A stretch of 64,000 nt of DNA from Pseudoruegeria aquimaris (lineage in GTDB: Bacteria; Pseudomonadota; Alphaproteobacteria; Rhodobacterales; Rhodobacteraceae), in the NCBI RefSeq assembly GCF_900172235.1, contig NZ_FWFQ01000008.1:83367-147366 (forward strand). The letters run 5' to 3'. Under the pieces are notes generated by a model, which worked only from the letters and a program-made list of their open reading frames with translations, ran no database searches and was not told the origin of the DNA. Each line of letters starts with the position of its first letter. Within the stretch, counting starts at the first letter, position 1. Shown here in pieces: positions 44,718 to 53,429 of the stretch. A program made the translations under genes and the position numbers.

Positions 44718-44803
44718 GCCCGACGGGAACCGTCGGGCCGCGCCGTCCCGCCCCCATGGGGCGGCGCGATTGCGCCACCCCTCGGGACGGCGCTGCCGTT
44801 GCG
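44718..44803. repeat. Structured intergenic repeat element, copy 1 (end of mal operon)
   Basis: First hairpin GCCCGACGG-GAA-CCGTCGGGC (44718-44738), then an 11-base-pair outer stem GCGCCGTCCCG/CGGGACGGCGC (44740-44750 with 44783-44793) enclosing CCGCCCC-N3-GGGGCGG and GCGATTGCGC. The same design with matching base-pair changes is found at 54115-54227. It lies between convergent genes and may act as a bidirectional terminator or mRNA 3' stabiliser. Confidence 0.75.
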
Positions 44804-44816
44804 AAAAGAAAAACCC

Positions 44817-45500
44817 TTACAGGCTGCTCAGCCTGTGCCGCTCCAGAAGGTTCACGATCATTTCCCGCGCGCGCTCGCGGTGGGCGCGGTGCAGGCGGCG
44901 CGCGGCCTCGGCGTCTCCGCGCCGGATCGCATCCAGCACCTCGCGGTGATCGCTGTTGGATTGCGTCGGCAGCGGGCGGATGTAGAGCGTGCTGGCCTTG
45001 GCCCGGCGCACCTGATCGCCCATCATCGCGACGATGGCCGCCGCGCGGCGGTTGCCGCCGAGGCGCACCAACTCGCTGTGGAAACGATCGTCCGCCGCCG
45101 CCCAGGCCTCGCGATCCTCCGCCGCCAGGGCGGCGTCCATGTCCGAGATCGCGGCCTCCAGCTGCGCCAGATCGTCTGCGCCCGGCCTGCTGCGCGCCGC
45201 GCGTTCGGCGGCGAGGCTTTCCAGCTCGGTCAGCACTTCGTAGATCTCGTGCATGTCCTCGGGCGACACGGGAAGGATGCGCACGCCCTTTCGGGGGCGC
45301 ATCTCCAGCAGGCCCTGGCTCTCCAGCGTCAGCGCCGCCTCGCGCACCGGCGTGCGCGACATGCCGAGCCGCTCCGCGAGTTCGCTTTCCAGATGGTCCG
45401 ATCCGCCCGACAATTCGCCGGTGAAGATCATGCGCCGCAACTCCTGCAGCGCGCGCTGCGTGTTGGACGGGGGTTTTCCGGGCTGGGCCGCCACGCTCAC
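44817..45500 (-). CDS. GntR-family (FadR/FCD type) regulator
   Basis: A 227-residue regulator: N-terminal winged HTH (QRALQELRRMIFTGELSGG..., ELAERLGMSRTPVREAALTLESQGLLEMRPRKGVRI, about 12-76) and a C-terminal FCD effector domain (about 85-220) with metal-binding-type His residues (DDRFHSELVRLGGN, and HREVL, HRAHRER). FCD regulators commonly respond to sugar acids or other carboxylates, which suits the neighbouring sugar-acid genes. Its start overlaps the Gfo/Idh stop by four bases, so it is the last gene of the three-gene minus-strand operon. Confidence 0.92.
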   Translation of the reverse strand: MSVAAQPGKPPSNTQRALQELRRMIFTGELSGGSDHLESELAERLGMSRTPVREAALTLESQGLLEMRPRKGVRILPVSPEDMHEIYEVLTELESLAAERAARSRPGADDLAQLEAAISDMDAALAAEDREAWAAADDRFHSELVRLGGNRRAAAIVAMMGDQVRRAKASTLYIRPLPTQSNSDHREVLDAIRRGDAEAARRLHRAHRERAREMIVNLLERHRLSSL

Positions 45501-46522
45501 TCCATTCGTATCTTTGCCTGCGCTTCTGCCGAAGCGTAGATCGCCTCCTCGATTTCGATCACTTTAAGATAGTCTTGGGCGGTGTTTTCAAGAGGCGATC
45601 CCTCACGGATGCCCGCGATGACGTGCGCCTGCAACGCATGGACGCAATCTCCGCCGAAGCCCTCCCAGCCGTCGGGCGGCAGGATTACCTCGGTTTCCAG
45701 CCCGCCGAAGGGGCGCAGGTGGACGGAGCCGTCGCCCAGCAGCGTGAGCGTGCCTTCGGTGCCTTCGAACCAGGCTTCGCCCATGGTGCGGCGGTGGTTG
45801 TCGGCGGCGTGATCGAGGCTGCGGTTGCCATCGAACAGTGCGCGCACGCCACCTGGGTGGTCAAACAGGATGTAGCCCGCATCCTCGCCGGCGATCACCG
45901 GGTTCACCTTGCGCAGATCGGCATAGACGGCCACGGGATCGCCCATCAGGTAGCGGAAGGTATCGACCCAGTGAACGGCCGTTTCATGCACGAGGAAACG
46001 CTCCATCTGCTGGAAGTAGGGCTGCCGGTCCAGGTAGGCGCGGGGGCCTTGGCCGTCGCCGGGGCGCAGGCGGAAGGTGGCCTGCTGAAGCTGGCCGATG
46101 CGCCCCGCCTCAAGCGCGCTCTTGATGGCGCGATACCAGGGCTGGAAGCGGAAGTTCTCATGCACGACGATCGTGGCGCCCGCCGCCTCGGCCTCGGCGC
46201 AGATGGCCCGTGCCTCGGCGAGATCGTTGCAGAAGGGCTTCTGGCAGATCATCCATTTCACCCCGCAGTCGAGCGCGGTGCGGATCGCCTGTGCGTGGGC
46301 GACGGGGGGCAGGATGATGTCCAGCAGGTCGGGCCGTTCGGTCTCCAGCATCCTGCGCAGATCATCGTAGGCGGGCAGGCCGGTGGCCTGTGCCTTGGTG
46401 ATGTCGCGGTTGCAGGAGGCCACCGGCACAGCGCCGGGCATCCGCGCCCAGCTGCCGTAGTGGAACTGGCTGAAATACCCCGCGCCGAGGCAGGCGACGC
46501 GCACCGTTCCGGGGGCGCTCAT
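45497..46522 (-). CDS. Gfo/Idh/MocA-family NAD(P)-dependent oxidoreductase
   Basis: A 341-residue enzyme with an N-terminal Rossmann domain (VRVACLGAGYFSQFHYGSW, about 4-22; LDIILPPVAHAQAI about 71-84) and the family Glu-Lys-Pro motif as CQKPFCND (about 94-101). The C-terminal alpha/beta domain has FLVHETAVHWVDTFRYLMGDP with the His-Asp-type catalytic pattern. Family members oxidise a sugar or inositol hydroxyl to a ketone or lactone. Coupled on both sides by four-base overlaps to the dehydrogenase and gntR genes, so it belongs to the same pathway; the substrate is unknown. Confidence 0.88.
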   Translation of the reverse strand: MSAPGTVRVACLGAGYFSQFHYGSWARMPGAVPVASCNRDITKAQATGLPAYDDLRRMLETERPDLLDIILPPVAHAQAIRTALDCGVKWMICQKPFCNDLAEARAICAEAEAAGATIVVHENFRFQPWYRAIKSALEAGRIGQLQQATFRLRPGDGQGPRAYLDRQPYFQQMERFLVHETAVHWVDTFRYLMGDPVAVYADLRKVNPVIAGEDAGYILFDHPGGVRALFDGNRSLDHAADNHRRTMGEAWFEGTEGTLTLLGDGSVHLRPFGGLETEVILPPDGWEGFGGDCVHALQAHVIAGIREGSPLENTAQDYLKVIEIEEAIYASAEAQAKIRME

Positions 46523-47610
46523 GCCACGAAAAGCGTTTCGAGCACGGCCGCGGCCGCTTCATCGGTGCCGGCCTTGCCGCCCAGATCGCGGGTCAATACC
46601 TCGCCCCGGGCCACCACATCCTCGACGGCTTCGCGCAGGCGGTTGCCGTCGGCGACCATGGCGGGCACGTCGTGCTTGATGCCGAGCCAATCCAGCATCA
46701 TCGCGGCGGAGAGGATCATCGCGAAGGGGTTGGCCACTCCTTGCCCGGCGATGTCGGGTGCGGATCCGTGGCAGGGCTGGAACACGGCGTGTTTCTCGCC
46801 GATGTCGGCGGACGGGGCGAGCCCGAGGCCGCCCATCAGGCCGGCGCCCAGATCGGAGAGGATGTCGCCGAACATGTTCTCGGTGACCATCACGTCGAAC
46901 TCCCAGGGCTTCTGCACCATCCAGAGCGCGGTGGCGTCCACGTAGGCGTGGTCGGCCTTCAGGTCGGGGTGCCTGGCGGCTTCGGCATCGAACAGCGAAC
47001 GGAAGAAGGCGAAGGCGCGGAAGACGTTGGCCTTGTCGACGCAGGTGACGCGCCCCTTGCCGCGGCCGGCCTTCTTGCGGGCGGCCGCCAGTTCGAAGGT
47101 GAAACGGAAGAGCTTCTCCGAGATCTCGCGCGTGATCAGCAGGGTTTCGCGGGCTTCGTCCTCGCTCACCTCGCCCCTGCCTTGCGTGTAGAACAGCCCC
47201 TCGGTGCTTTCGCGGATCAGGACGAAGTCGATCTCCTTGCCTTCGGGCAGGGCCAGCGGCGTGCGCTGGCCGGCCTTCACCGTGACGGGGCGCACCCCGG
47301 CAAAGAGCGTGAGCGCCTTGCGCAGATCGATCTGGGGCGAGATCTCGGTGCCGTCCGGGTAGCGCACATCGGGCAGGCCCATGGCCGAGAGCAGGATGGC
47401 ATCGGCGCGTTTCGCCGCCTGCATCGAGCTTTCCGGAAACGATTCGCCCGTCTTCGCGTAATGGGCGGCGCCTGCCGGGGCATCGGTGAAGGTGAGCGCG
47501 TAATCCGGCGAGGCCGACGCCATGCGCTTGAGGATTGCGACCGTGGGCGCGGTGATCTCCGGCCCGATTCCATCGCCCTCGAAAACCGCGATCTCGAATG
47601 TCTTCGTCAT
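46519..47610 (-). CDS. Beta-decarboxylating dehydrogenase (tartrate/isopropylmalate dehydrogenase family)
   Basis: A 363-residue member of the isocitrate/isopropylmalate/tartrate/D-malate dehydrogenase family. Visible are the N-terminal FEGDGIGPEI (about 9-18), IRESTEGLFYTQGRGE (substrate-recognition region, about 133-148), VTCVDKANVF (catalytic Lys), YVDATALWMVQKPWEFDVMVTENMFGDILSD (Asp ligands) and HGSAPDIAGQGVANP (NAD site). The RESTEGLFY version differs from leuB (RELTGGIYFG) and icd, nearest to the tartrate/D-malate type. The start at 47610 follows AGGAG. Likely role: oxidation or oxidative decarboxylation of a hydroxy acid in this cluster. Confidence 0.85.
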   Translation of the reverse strand: MTKTFEIAVFEGDGIGPEITAPTVAILKRMASASPDYALTFTDAPAGAAHYAKTGESFPESSMQAAKRADAILLSAMGLPDVRYPDGTEISPQIDLRKALTLFAGVRPVTVKAGQRTPLALPEGKEIDFVLIRESTEGLFYTQGRGEVSEDEARETLLITREISEKLFRFTFELAAARKKAGRGKGRVTCVDKANVFRAFAFFRSLFDAEAARHPDLKADHAYVDATALWMVQKPWEFDVMVTENMFGDILSDLGAGLMGGLGLAPSADIGEKHAVFQPCHGSAPDIAGQGVANPFAMILSAAMMLDWLGIKHDVPAMVADGNRLREAVEDVVARGEVLTRDLGGKAGTDEAAAAVLETLFVA

Positions 47611-47744
47611 GTTGGCTCCTGCCTCCGTCCCGACCTGAATTGCATATCTGCCAGATTTTTCCATCTGAAAGTTGGCAACGCATCATTTAATGCATACGCA
47701 AAAAAATGCAATATGAAATGCATCATGCTGGGAGGAGAAATCAT
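47611..47744. promoter_or_regulatory. Divergent promoter region with ATGCAT repeats (candidate GntR operator)
   Basis: This 134-base region is AT rich and contains ATGCAT at 47690-47695 and 47718-47723, a related TGCATAT at 47641, and the partial dyad AGAT..ATCT at about 47653-47666. The FCD-type GntR protein of the cluster would be expected to bind a short palindrome here and to control both the catabolic and the transport operons. Confidence 0.4.
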
Positions 47745-48752
47745 ATGCGTGTGCAATTGAGCAAACTGGCCGCCGTGGCGGCTCTGGCGCTGGGTGTCGG
47801 GGGCGTGGCCCAGGCGCAGGACTATCCCTATCGCGACATCACCACCGCCGTCGTCTGGGGCGCCGGCGGCGGCACCGACACGATCAACCGCATGATCATG
47901 GCCGAGATGGAGAAGCACCTGCCGGTGTCGATCAACGTGATCAACCAGACCGGCGGCGTGGCCGGCTCCAACGGCATGGTCTACGTGGCGAACCTGCCCG
48001 ACGACGGCTACACCCTCGTCGGCCTGTCCGAATCCAACGTCACGGCGGCCGTGCAGGGCGGCTGGGACAAGAAATTCGATTTCTGGTATCCGTTCATCGT
48101 CGGCGGCTCGCCCGATCTGATCTCGGTTCCCGCCGACAGCCCCTACAGCACCCTTCAGGAACTCGTGGATGCCGCCAAGGCCGCGCCGGGCACGATCCCG
48201 GCGGCCGCCTCGGGCGCCGGCTCCATCCACCACCTGAACCTGCTTGCCATCGAGCAGGGCGCGGGCGCCTCCTTCAAGTTCGTTCCCTACAAGGGCTCCG
48301 CTCCGGGGCAGGAAGCCGCGATCGCCGGTGAGGTGGCGCTGGTCGTGACCTCGCTGGCCGAGCAGGCGCCGCTGATCGAGGGTGGCCAGCTGAAACCGCT
48401 GGCGATGCTCACGCCGGAAAGCGCCGAGATCGCGGGGATGACGGTGCCCTCCGCCTTCGACATCTACGACGGGCTCGACAAGTATCTGCCGCTCAAGCAG
48501 GCCATCGGCTTCGCCGTGCACAACTCCGCCAGCGACGAGGTGAAATCCGTGCTGGGCGCCGCCTTCGAGAAGGCGATCGCATCCGACACCGTGGCCGAGT
48601 GGGCCAAGGCCAACAACTACGACGTGGGCGGCCAGTATGGCGAGGAAGCGCAGAAAATCTTCGCCACGCTGGAAAGCACCTTCGCCTACACGCTGAAGGA
48701 CCTGGGCGCCACCACCGTGGATCCCGAGAGCCTCGGCATCGCCAAACCCTGA
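47745..48752 (+). CDS. tctC: Tripartite tricarboxylate transporter binding protein TctC
   Basis: A 335-residue periplasmic receptor with a signal peptide (MRVQLSKLAAVAALALGVGG..., cleavage after AQA at about residue 25). TctC/Bug-type features are GAGGGTDTINR (about 38-48), INQTGGVAGSNGMVYVA and the C-terminal AFEKAIAS plus WAKANNYD segments. The start at 47745 follows GGGAGGAG; an upstream ATG at 47706 would spoil the signal peptide. Bug proteins bind carboxylates; here a sugar acid is the likely ligand. A hairpin with a T-run follows. Confidence 0.9.
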   Translation: MRVQLSKLAAVAALALGVGGVAQAQDYPYRDITTAVVWGAGGGTDTINRMIMAEMEKHLPVSINVINQTGGVAGSNGMVYVANLPDDGYTLVGLSESNVTAAVQGGWDKKFDFWYPFIVGGSPDLISVPADSPYSTLQELVDAAKAAPGTIPAAASGAGSIHHLNLLAIEQGAGASFKFVPYKGSAPGQEAAIAGEVALVVTSLAEQAPLIEGGQLKPLAMLTPESAEIAGMTVPSAFDIYDGLDKYLPLKQAIGFAVHNSASDEVKSVLGAAFEKAIASDTVAEWAKANNYDVGGQYGEEAQKIFATLESTFAYTLKDLGATTVDPESLGIAKP

Positions 48753-48794
48753 GCAGCCGCGGGCCCCAAGCGGGCCCGATGCAGGCACGGGGAA

Positions 48795-48818
48795 GGGGGC
48801 GCCGCCGCGCCCCCCTTT
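48795..48818 (+). terminator. Intercistronic terminator-like hairpin between tctC and tctB
   Basis: GGGGGCGC (48795-48802), loop CGCC, GCGCCCCC (48807-48814), then C and a TTTT run. Partial termination here would favour the receptor gene over the membrane subunits, as at pstS. Confidence 0.65.
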
Positions 48819-48841
48819 TCCACCCCGGCAGGAGAGACCAA

Positions 48842-49594
48842 TTGACCACCCAATCACATGAAACGGCCGTGCTCAGGGCACGGGATTTCTGGGCATCGCT
48901 GGTGCTGATCGCCCTGTCGCTCTTCTTTCTCTGGAAGACATCCGCCATCCCGCTCTTCGGCGAGAACCGCGCCGGGGTGAGCGGCGCGGACTGGTATACC
49001 TCCGCCGCGCTGGTGCCGCTGGGGATCTTCGGCGGGCTGCTCATCCTGTCCTGCGTGCTGCTGGCCATCGCCATCCGATCCGGCGGCGCCGCTCACGCGC
49101 TGAGCGCCGTCGGCATCGGCTGGGATCGCGCCGAGGCGCTGCGGTTCACGACGATCGCGGTGATGCTCTTCTTCTACATCGCGGGCCTCGTGCCGCGCGT
49201 CGATTTCATCCTCGCCAGCGGCTTGCTGATCACCGCGATGATCTTCGGCTACCACGGCGGCCACGCCCGCCGGGCGCTGCTCTCGGCTGCCATGGTGGCG
49301 CTGGCCGGAGGCTACGCGCTGATCGCCCACGGCCCGCAGGCGGAGTGGAACGCCCATTCCGACGACTGGCTTACGCTGGTCTGCTGGCTCGGGCTCACAC
49401 TGCCGGTTCTGCGGGCGGCACGGCAGGAGCGCGCCCTGCGCATCGTGCCCGTGCTGGCCTTCTTCGCCCCCTTCATCCTCGTCTGCGCCATGGCCTTCGG
49501 CTTCCGCCAGAACGTCCCGGCGCGGGGCGGGCTGATCTTCAAGCAGATCGAATACCACTACTACGTCACGCTGCGCCCGCTCTGGAAAGACTGA
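48842..49594 (+). CDS. tctB: Tripartite tricarboxylate transporter small subunit TctB
   Basis: A 250-residue membrane protein with about five or six hydrophobic segments (for example FWASLVLIALSLFFLW, LGIFGGLLILSCVLLAIAI, FTTIAVMLFFYIAGLVP, IVPVLAFFAPFILVCAMAFGF). The start is a TTG at 48842 preceded by AGGAGAG; no ATG in this frame gives the N-terminal helix. Most TctB proteins have four helices and about 150-170 residues, so this one is extended at the C-terminus. It ends one base before the tctA ATG. Confidence 0.8.
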   Translation: MTTQSHETAVLRARDFWASLVLIALSLFFLWKTSAIPLFGENRAGVSGADWYTSAALVPLGIFGGLLILSCVLLAIAIRSGGAAHALSAVGIGWDRAEALRFTTIAVMLFFYIAGLVPRVDFILASGLLITAMIFGYHGGHARRALLSAAMVALAGGYALIAHGPQAEWNAHSDDWLTLVCWLGLTLPVLRAARQERALRIVPVLAFFAPFILVCAMAFGFRQNVPARGGLIFKQIEYHYYVTLRPLWKD

Positions 49595-49595
49595 C

Positions 49596-51107
49596 ATGGA
49601 TTTCGTGCTCTCCCAACTCGCCGGCTTCGGCCATGCCTTCTGGGCGTTGGTGATCGATCCGGTGACCTACCTCTACCTCGTGGCCTCCGTCTTTCTGGGC
49701 ATCGCCTTCGGCGCGCTTCCGGGGCTGACCGCCACGCTGGCGGTGACGATCCTCACCGGCTTCTTCGGCAACAAGATCCCGCTGGACTACGCGCTGATCG
49801 CCCTTCTGGGCGCCTACGTGGGCGCGATCTACGGCGGCAGCTACCCGTCGATCCTCCTGAATATCCCGGGCACGGCGGCCTCGGCGGCCACCGCGATGGA
49901 CGGACACCCGCTTGCCAAGGCGGGCCGTGGCGGCGAGGCGCTGGGGCTGACCACGACGGCCAGCTTCATCGGCACGGTGATCGGCACCTTCGCGCTGCTG
50001 ATCTTCGTCTGGGTGCTGCTCTTGATCTCCAAGAGCATCGCCAGCCCCGAAAAGGCGCTGCTGGCGCTCTTCGGCATCCTGCTCTCGGGGACGCTGATGA
50101 GCGAGGATCTGGTGATCAAGGGCTGGATCGCGGGGCTGATCGGGCTGGCGATGGCGATGGTCGGGCTCGATCCGCTCCTGTCGGAGCCGCGCTACACCTT
50201 CGGCTGGTCCTACCTGATGAGCGGCTTCCAGGTGGTGCCGGTGCTGATGGGGGCCTTCGCCGTGCCGCAGATCATCGAAGGGCTGCGCCACGTGGAGATG
50301 GGCCAGCTGGCCGAGCTGAAGGGCCGCATCCTGCCCAACTGGCAGGCCATGCGCCGCTACCTGCCCACGATCACCCGCTCCGGCGTGATCGGCACCGGCG
50401 TGGGCGCCTTGCCCGGCGTCGGCGAAGACGTGGCCGGCTGGGTCTCCTACGGGGTGGGCAAGACCGTCTCCAAGGAGGGGCACAAGTTCGGCAAGGGCAG
50501 CATCGAGGGGCTGCTCTCAAGCGAAACCGCCAACAACGCCTGTATCGGCGGCGCGCTGATCCCGCTGCTGGTGCTCGGCATTCCCGGCTCGCCCCCGGCG
50601 GCCGCGCTCATGGGCGCCTTCAAGATCAACAACGTGATCCCCGGCCCCACCATCGACCCCGAGATCATCCTGCGCGTCGTGGCGATCCTCGTGCTGGCGA
50701 GCTTCACCATGTTCATCATGGGGCTCTTCACCGCGCGCATCTTCATCAGGATCCTGAAGATCCCGCAGACGATCTTCCTGCCCGTCGTCATGGTGCTGAC
50801 CGCCATCGGCTCCTTCAGCGTGGGCGGCGGCATCAACGATCTCTACCTGATGCTGGGCGTCGGTTTCGTGGCCTATTTCATGAACCTGATGAAATACCCG
50901 ATCGCGCCTCTGGTGATCGGGGTGATCCTCGGCAGCCTGTTCGACGAAACCTTCCGCCGCTCGCTGTTCCTGTCGGACGGGGATCTTTCGGTCTTTGTTT
51001 CGCGCCCCGGCGCTGCCATTCTGGTCGCGCTGAACCTGGCGCTGATCCTCAGCCAGCTGCCGGTGGCCAAACGGGCCTTCGCCCGCATGAAAGGAAAGAT
51101 CGCCTGA
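49596..51107 (+). CDS. tctA: Tripartite tricarboxylate transporter large subunit TctA
   Basis: A 503-residue, about 12-helix permease. TctA signatures are AFGALPGLTATLAVTILTGFF (about 34-54), YGGSYPSILLNIPGTAASAATAMDGHPLAK (about 77-106) and GALPGVGEDVAGWVSYGVGK plus SSETANNACIGGALIPLLVLGIPGSPPAAAL (about 269-330). It would import a carboxylate using the ion gradient. The stop overlaps the next ATG (TGATG). Confidence 0.93.
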   Translation: MDFVLSQLAGFGHAFWALVIDPVTYLYLVASVFLGIAFGALPGLTATLAVTILTGFFGNKIPLDYALIALLGAYVGAIYGGSYPSILLNIPGTAASAATAMDGHPLAKAGRGGEALGLTTTASFIGTVIGTFALLIFVWVLLLISKSIASPEKALLALFGILLSGTLMSEDLVIKGWIAGLIGLAMAMVGLDPLLSEPRYTFGWSYLMSGFQVVPVLMGAFAVPQIIEGLRHVEMGQLAELKGRILPNWQAMRRYLPTITRSGVIGTGVGALPGVGEDVAGWVSYGVGKTVSKEGHKFGKGSIEGLLSSETANNACIGGALIPLLVLGIPGSPPAAALMGAFKINNVIPGPTIDPEIILRVVAILVLASFTMFIMGLFTARIFIRILKIPQTIFLPVVMVLTAIGSFSVGGGINDLYLMLGVGFVAYFMNLMKYPIAPLVIGVILGSLFDETFRRSLFLSDGDLSVFVSRPGAAILVALNLALILSQLPVAKRAFARMKGKIA

Positions 51108-51394
51108 TGTATGCCGTGACAGTGACCTTCCGGATCAAGCCGGGGCAGATGGATGCCTTCCTGCCGCTCATGCTGGCCAACGCGCGCACATCGCTGGCCG
51201 AGGAGCCGGGTTGCCTTCAATTCGACACCTGCCGCACGCCGGGTGAGGACGTGATCTTCCTCTACGAGATCTACACCGATCGCGCCGCCTTCGACGCCCA
51301 TCTCGCGAGCGCCCATTTCAAGGCCTTCGATGCCGAGGTCGCCGCGATGGTGGAGGACAAGCAGGTGGCGCTCTTCGAGGAGGTGCTGCGATGA
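51107..51394 (+). CDS. ABM-domain protein (putative quinol monooxygenase-like)
   Basis: A 95-residue single-domain protein with the antibiotic-biosynthesis-monooxygenase/YgiN-like ferredoxin fold: YAVTVTFRIKPGQMDAFLPLMLANARTS, EPGCLQFDTCRTP, FLYEIYTDRAAFDAHLASAHFKAF. Such small proteins occur in many sugar-acid operons, where their role is unclear; some are lactone or mutarotase-like helpers rather than oxygenases. Start and stop both overlap neighbours, so it is firmly part of the operon. Confidence 0.85.
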   Translation: MYAVTVTFRIKPGQMDAFLPLMLANARTSLAEEPGCLQFDTCRTPGEDVIFLYEIYTDRAAFDAHLASAHFKAFDAEVAAMVEDKQVALFEEVLR

Positions 51395-52203
51395 GCGACT
51401 GGGAGGTCCACGCCGTCAAATACGCCGACCGCAACGCGCGGGTGCGTGGCGACAGTTTCATCTTCGACGACAACCACGACGCCCCCCACGCGATGGACTA
51501 CTTCATCTGGGTGCTGCGGCAGGGCAGCCGCGTGATCCTGGTGGACACGGGCTATGACGCCGAGGAGGCCGCCAGCCGGGATCGCCCGATCCGGATGGAC
51601 CCGCGCGCAGCACTTGCGCCGCTCGGCATCGCGCCGGAAGCCGTGGAGCAGGTGATCGTCACCCATCTGCACTACGATCACGCCGGGGGGTTGCACCTTT
51701 TCCCCAACGCCAGGCTGCACTTGCAGGCCGCCGAAATGGCCTATGCCACCGGCCCCTGCATGTGCCACGACGTGCTGCGGATGCCCTTCACGGCCGGGCA
51801 TGTCTGCGAGGCGGTGCAGCGGCTCTACTCCGGGCGGCTCACCTTTTACGAGGGCGACGGCGAGGTGGCCGAAGGCGTGACCGTGCATTGCATCGGCGGC
51901 CACAGCCGGGGCCTGCAATGCGTGCGGGTGCGCACCAAGGCGGGTTGGCTCGTGCTGGCCTCGGACGCGGCCCACTACTACGAGAACGTGTTCAAGCGAA
52001 AACCTTTCCCGATCGTGGTGGACCTTCAGAACATGCTCGACGGGTTCACCCGGCTGGAAACCCTGGCCAGTGCGCGCGGCCTGATAGTGCCCGGCCATGA
52101 TCCGCTGGTGCGCCGGCTCTTCCCGCAGGGCCCTGCAGACCATATCGTGCGGCTCGACACCGGCCCGCAGGACGAAAAACTTTTGACGGAGATCCTTTCA
52201 TGA
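51391..52203 (+). CDS. MBL-fold lactonase-like hydrolase (AHL-lactonase family)
   Basis: A 270-residue metallo-beta-lactamase-fold protein with the HLHYDH motif (His92, His94, Asp96, His97), later ligands HSRG (GGHSRGLQ), Asp in LVLASDAAHYY, and His in VPGHDPLV. This is the pattern of the AHL-lactonase (AiiA-like) group. Given its place between a transporter and four-carbon sugar-acid enzymes, hydrolysis of a sugar lactone is more likely than quorum quenching; this is inference. Four-base overlaps couple it to both neighbours. Confidence 0.85.
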   Translation: MSDWEVHAVKYADRNARVRGDSFIFDDNHDAPHAMDYFIWVLRQGSRVILVDTGYDAEEAASRDRPIRMDPRAALAPLGIAPEAVEQVIVTHLHYDHAGGLHLFPNARLHLQAAEMAYATGPCMCHDVLRMPFTAGHVCEAVQRLYSGRLTFYEGDGEVAEGVTVHCIGGHSRGLQCVRVRTKAGWLVLASDAAHYYENVFKRKPFPIVVDLQNMLDGFTRLETLASARGLIVPGHDPLVRRLFPQGPADHIVRLDTGPQDEKLLTEILS

Positions 52204-53429
52204 AGATCGGAGTGATTGCCGATGATTTCACCGGCGCATCCGACATCGCGCTGACCCTGGCCGAAGCCGGGATGGCGGTGAGCCAGTTCATCGGCGTGCC
52301 CGAGGGCGCGGCGGATGCGGCGCTGGATGCAGGCGTCGTGGCGCTGAAATCGCGCACCGCCCCGGTGGCGGAGGCCGTCGCCGACTCGCTCGCCGCCTGT
52401 GACTGGCTGCTCGCGCAGGGCTGCGAACAGATCATCTTCAAGGTCTGCTCCACCTTCGATTCCACGCCGGAAGGCAACATCGGCCCGGTGCTCGATGCGC
52501 TGGCGGATCGTTTGGGCGCGGAAGGCGTGATCACCTGTCCGGCCTTCCCGGAGAACGGCCGCAGCGTCTACATGGGGCATCTCTTCGTGGGGGATGTGCC
52601 GCTGAACGAGAGCGGGATGCAGAACCACCCGCTCACCCCGATGACGGATTCCGATCTGCGCCGCGTTCTGGCCGCGCAGTCGTCTCGCCCCGTCGGCCAC
52701 GTGCCGGCCGTCACCGTCATGGCCGGGGCGGACGCGATCCGCGCCGCGCTGCCGCGCGAGGGCCATGTGATCGTGGACGCGATCCGGGATGCCGACCTGA
52801 TGGAAATCGGCAAGGCCGCGAAAGGTTCGGCGCTGCTGTGCGGCGGTTCGGGCATCGCGCTGGGCCTGCCGGCGAACTTCGGCCACAGCCCCGCCACGCC
52901 CGCTTGGGAGCCGGTGAAAGGCCCCGGCGTCGTGCTCTCGGGCTCCTGCAGCCGTGCCACGCGCGGGCAGGTGGCGCGCTACAAGGCCATCGCCCCGCAC
53001 CGCGAAATCTCCGCCGCCGAGGCCGTGAAGGGCGAGGTGACGGCCGAGGATCTGGCCGATTGGGTGCTGGCGCAGGACGTGCCGCCGCTCGTCTACTCTT
53101 CCGCCGATCCGGAGGTGGTGAAAGCCGCGCAGGAGACCTTCGGCAAAGGCGTCGCCGCCGAAGCCATTGAACGATTGTTCTCCGACCTCGCCGCCACGCT
53201 GGCTGCGCGCGGCGCCACGCGCATCGTCGTGGCCGGGGGCGAAACCTCGGGCGCGGCGGTTCAGGGTGTGCGGGCGAAGGCGCTGCGCATCGGCATGCGG
53301 CTGGCCGCCGGCGTGCCGGCGGTGCGTGTGGAAGGCGGGCGCCCGCTGGCGATGGCGCTGAAGTCGGGCAACTTCGGCGGGCCGGATTTCTTCGCCGAGG
53401 CCCTGGCGCTGCTGGCAGGTGAGGCATGA
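52200..53429 (+). CDS. otnK: 3-oxo-tetronate kinase OtnK (DUF1537 family)
   Basis: A 409-residue four-carbon acid-sugar kinase. The N-terminal substrate domain begins GVIADDFTGASDIALTLAEAG (4-24) and contains FKVCSTFDSTPEGNIGPV; the C-terminal nucleotide domain contains SGSCSRATRGQV and VVAGGETSGAAVQ, with KSGNFGGPDFF at the end, all DUF1537 hallmarks. OtnK phosphorylates 3-oxo-tetronate (or a close analogue) at O4, feeding OtnC. It overlaps both neighbouring genes by four bases. Confidence 0.9.
   Translation: MKIGVIADDFTGASDIALTLAEAGMAVSQFIGVPEGAADAALDAGVVALKSRTAPVAEAVADSLAACDWLLAQGCEQIIFKVCSTFDSTPEGNIGPVLDALADRLGAEGVITCPAFPENGRSVYMGHLFVGDVPLNESGMQNHPLTPMTDSDLRRVLAAQSSRPVGHVPAVTVMAGADAIRAALPREGHVIVDAIRDADLMEIGKAAKGSALLCGGSGIALGLPANFGHSPATPAWEPVKGPGVVLSGSCSRATRGQVARYKAIAPHREISAAEAVKGEVTAEDLADWVLAQDVPPLVYSSADPEVVKAAQETFGKGVAAEAIERLFSDLAATLAARGATRIVVAGGETSGAAVQGVRAKALRIGMRLAAGVPAVRVEGGRPLAMALKSGNFGGPDFFAEALALLAGEA

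Noticed and set aside
51391..52203. Quorum-quenching AHL lactonase
   Set aside because: The fold and HLHYDH motif fit, but no luxI/luxR genes are present and it is translationally coupled to sugar-acid genes; a sugar-lactone substrate is more likely.
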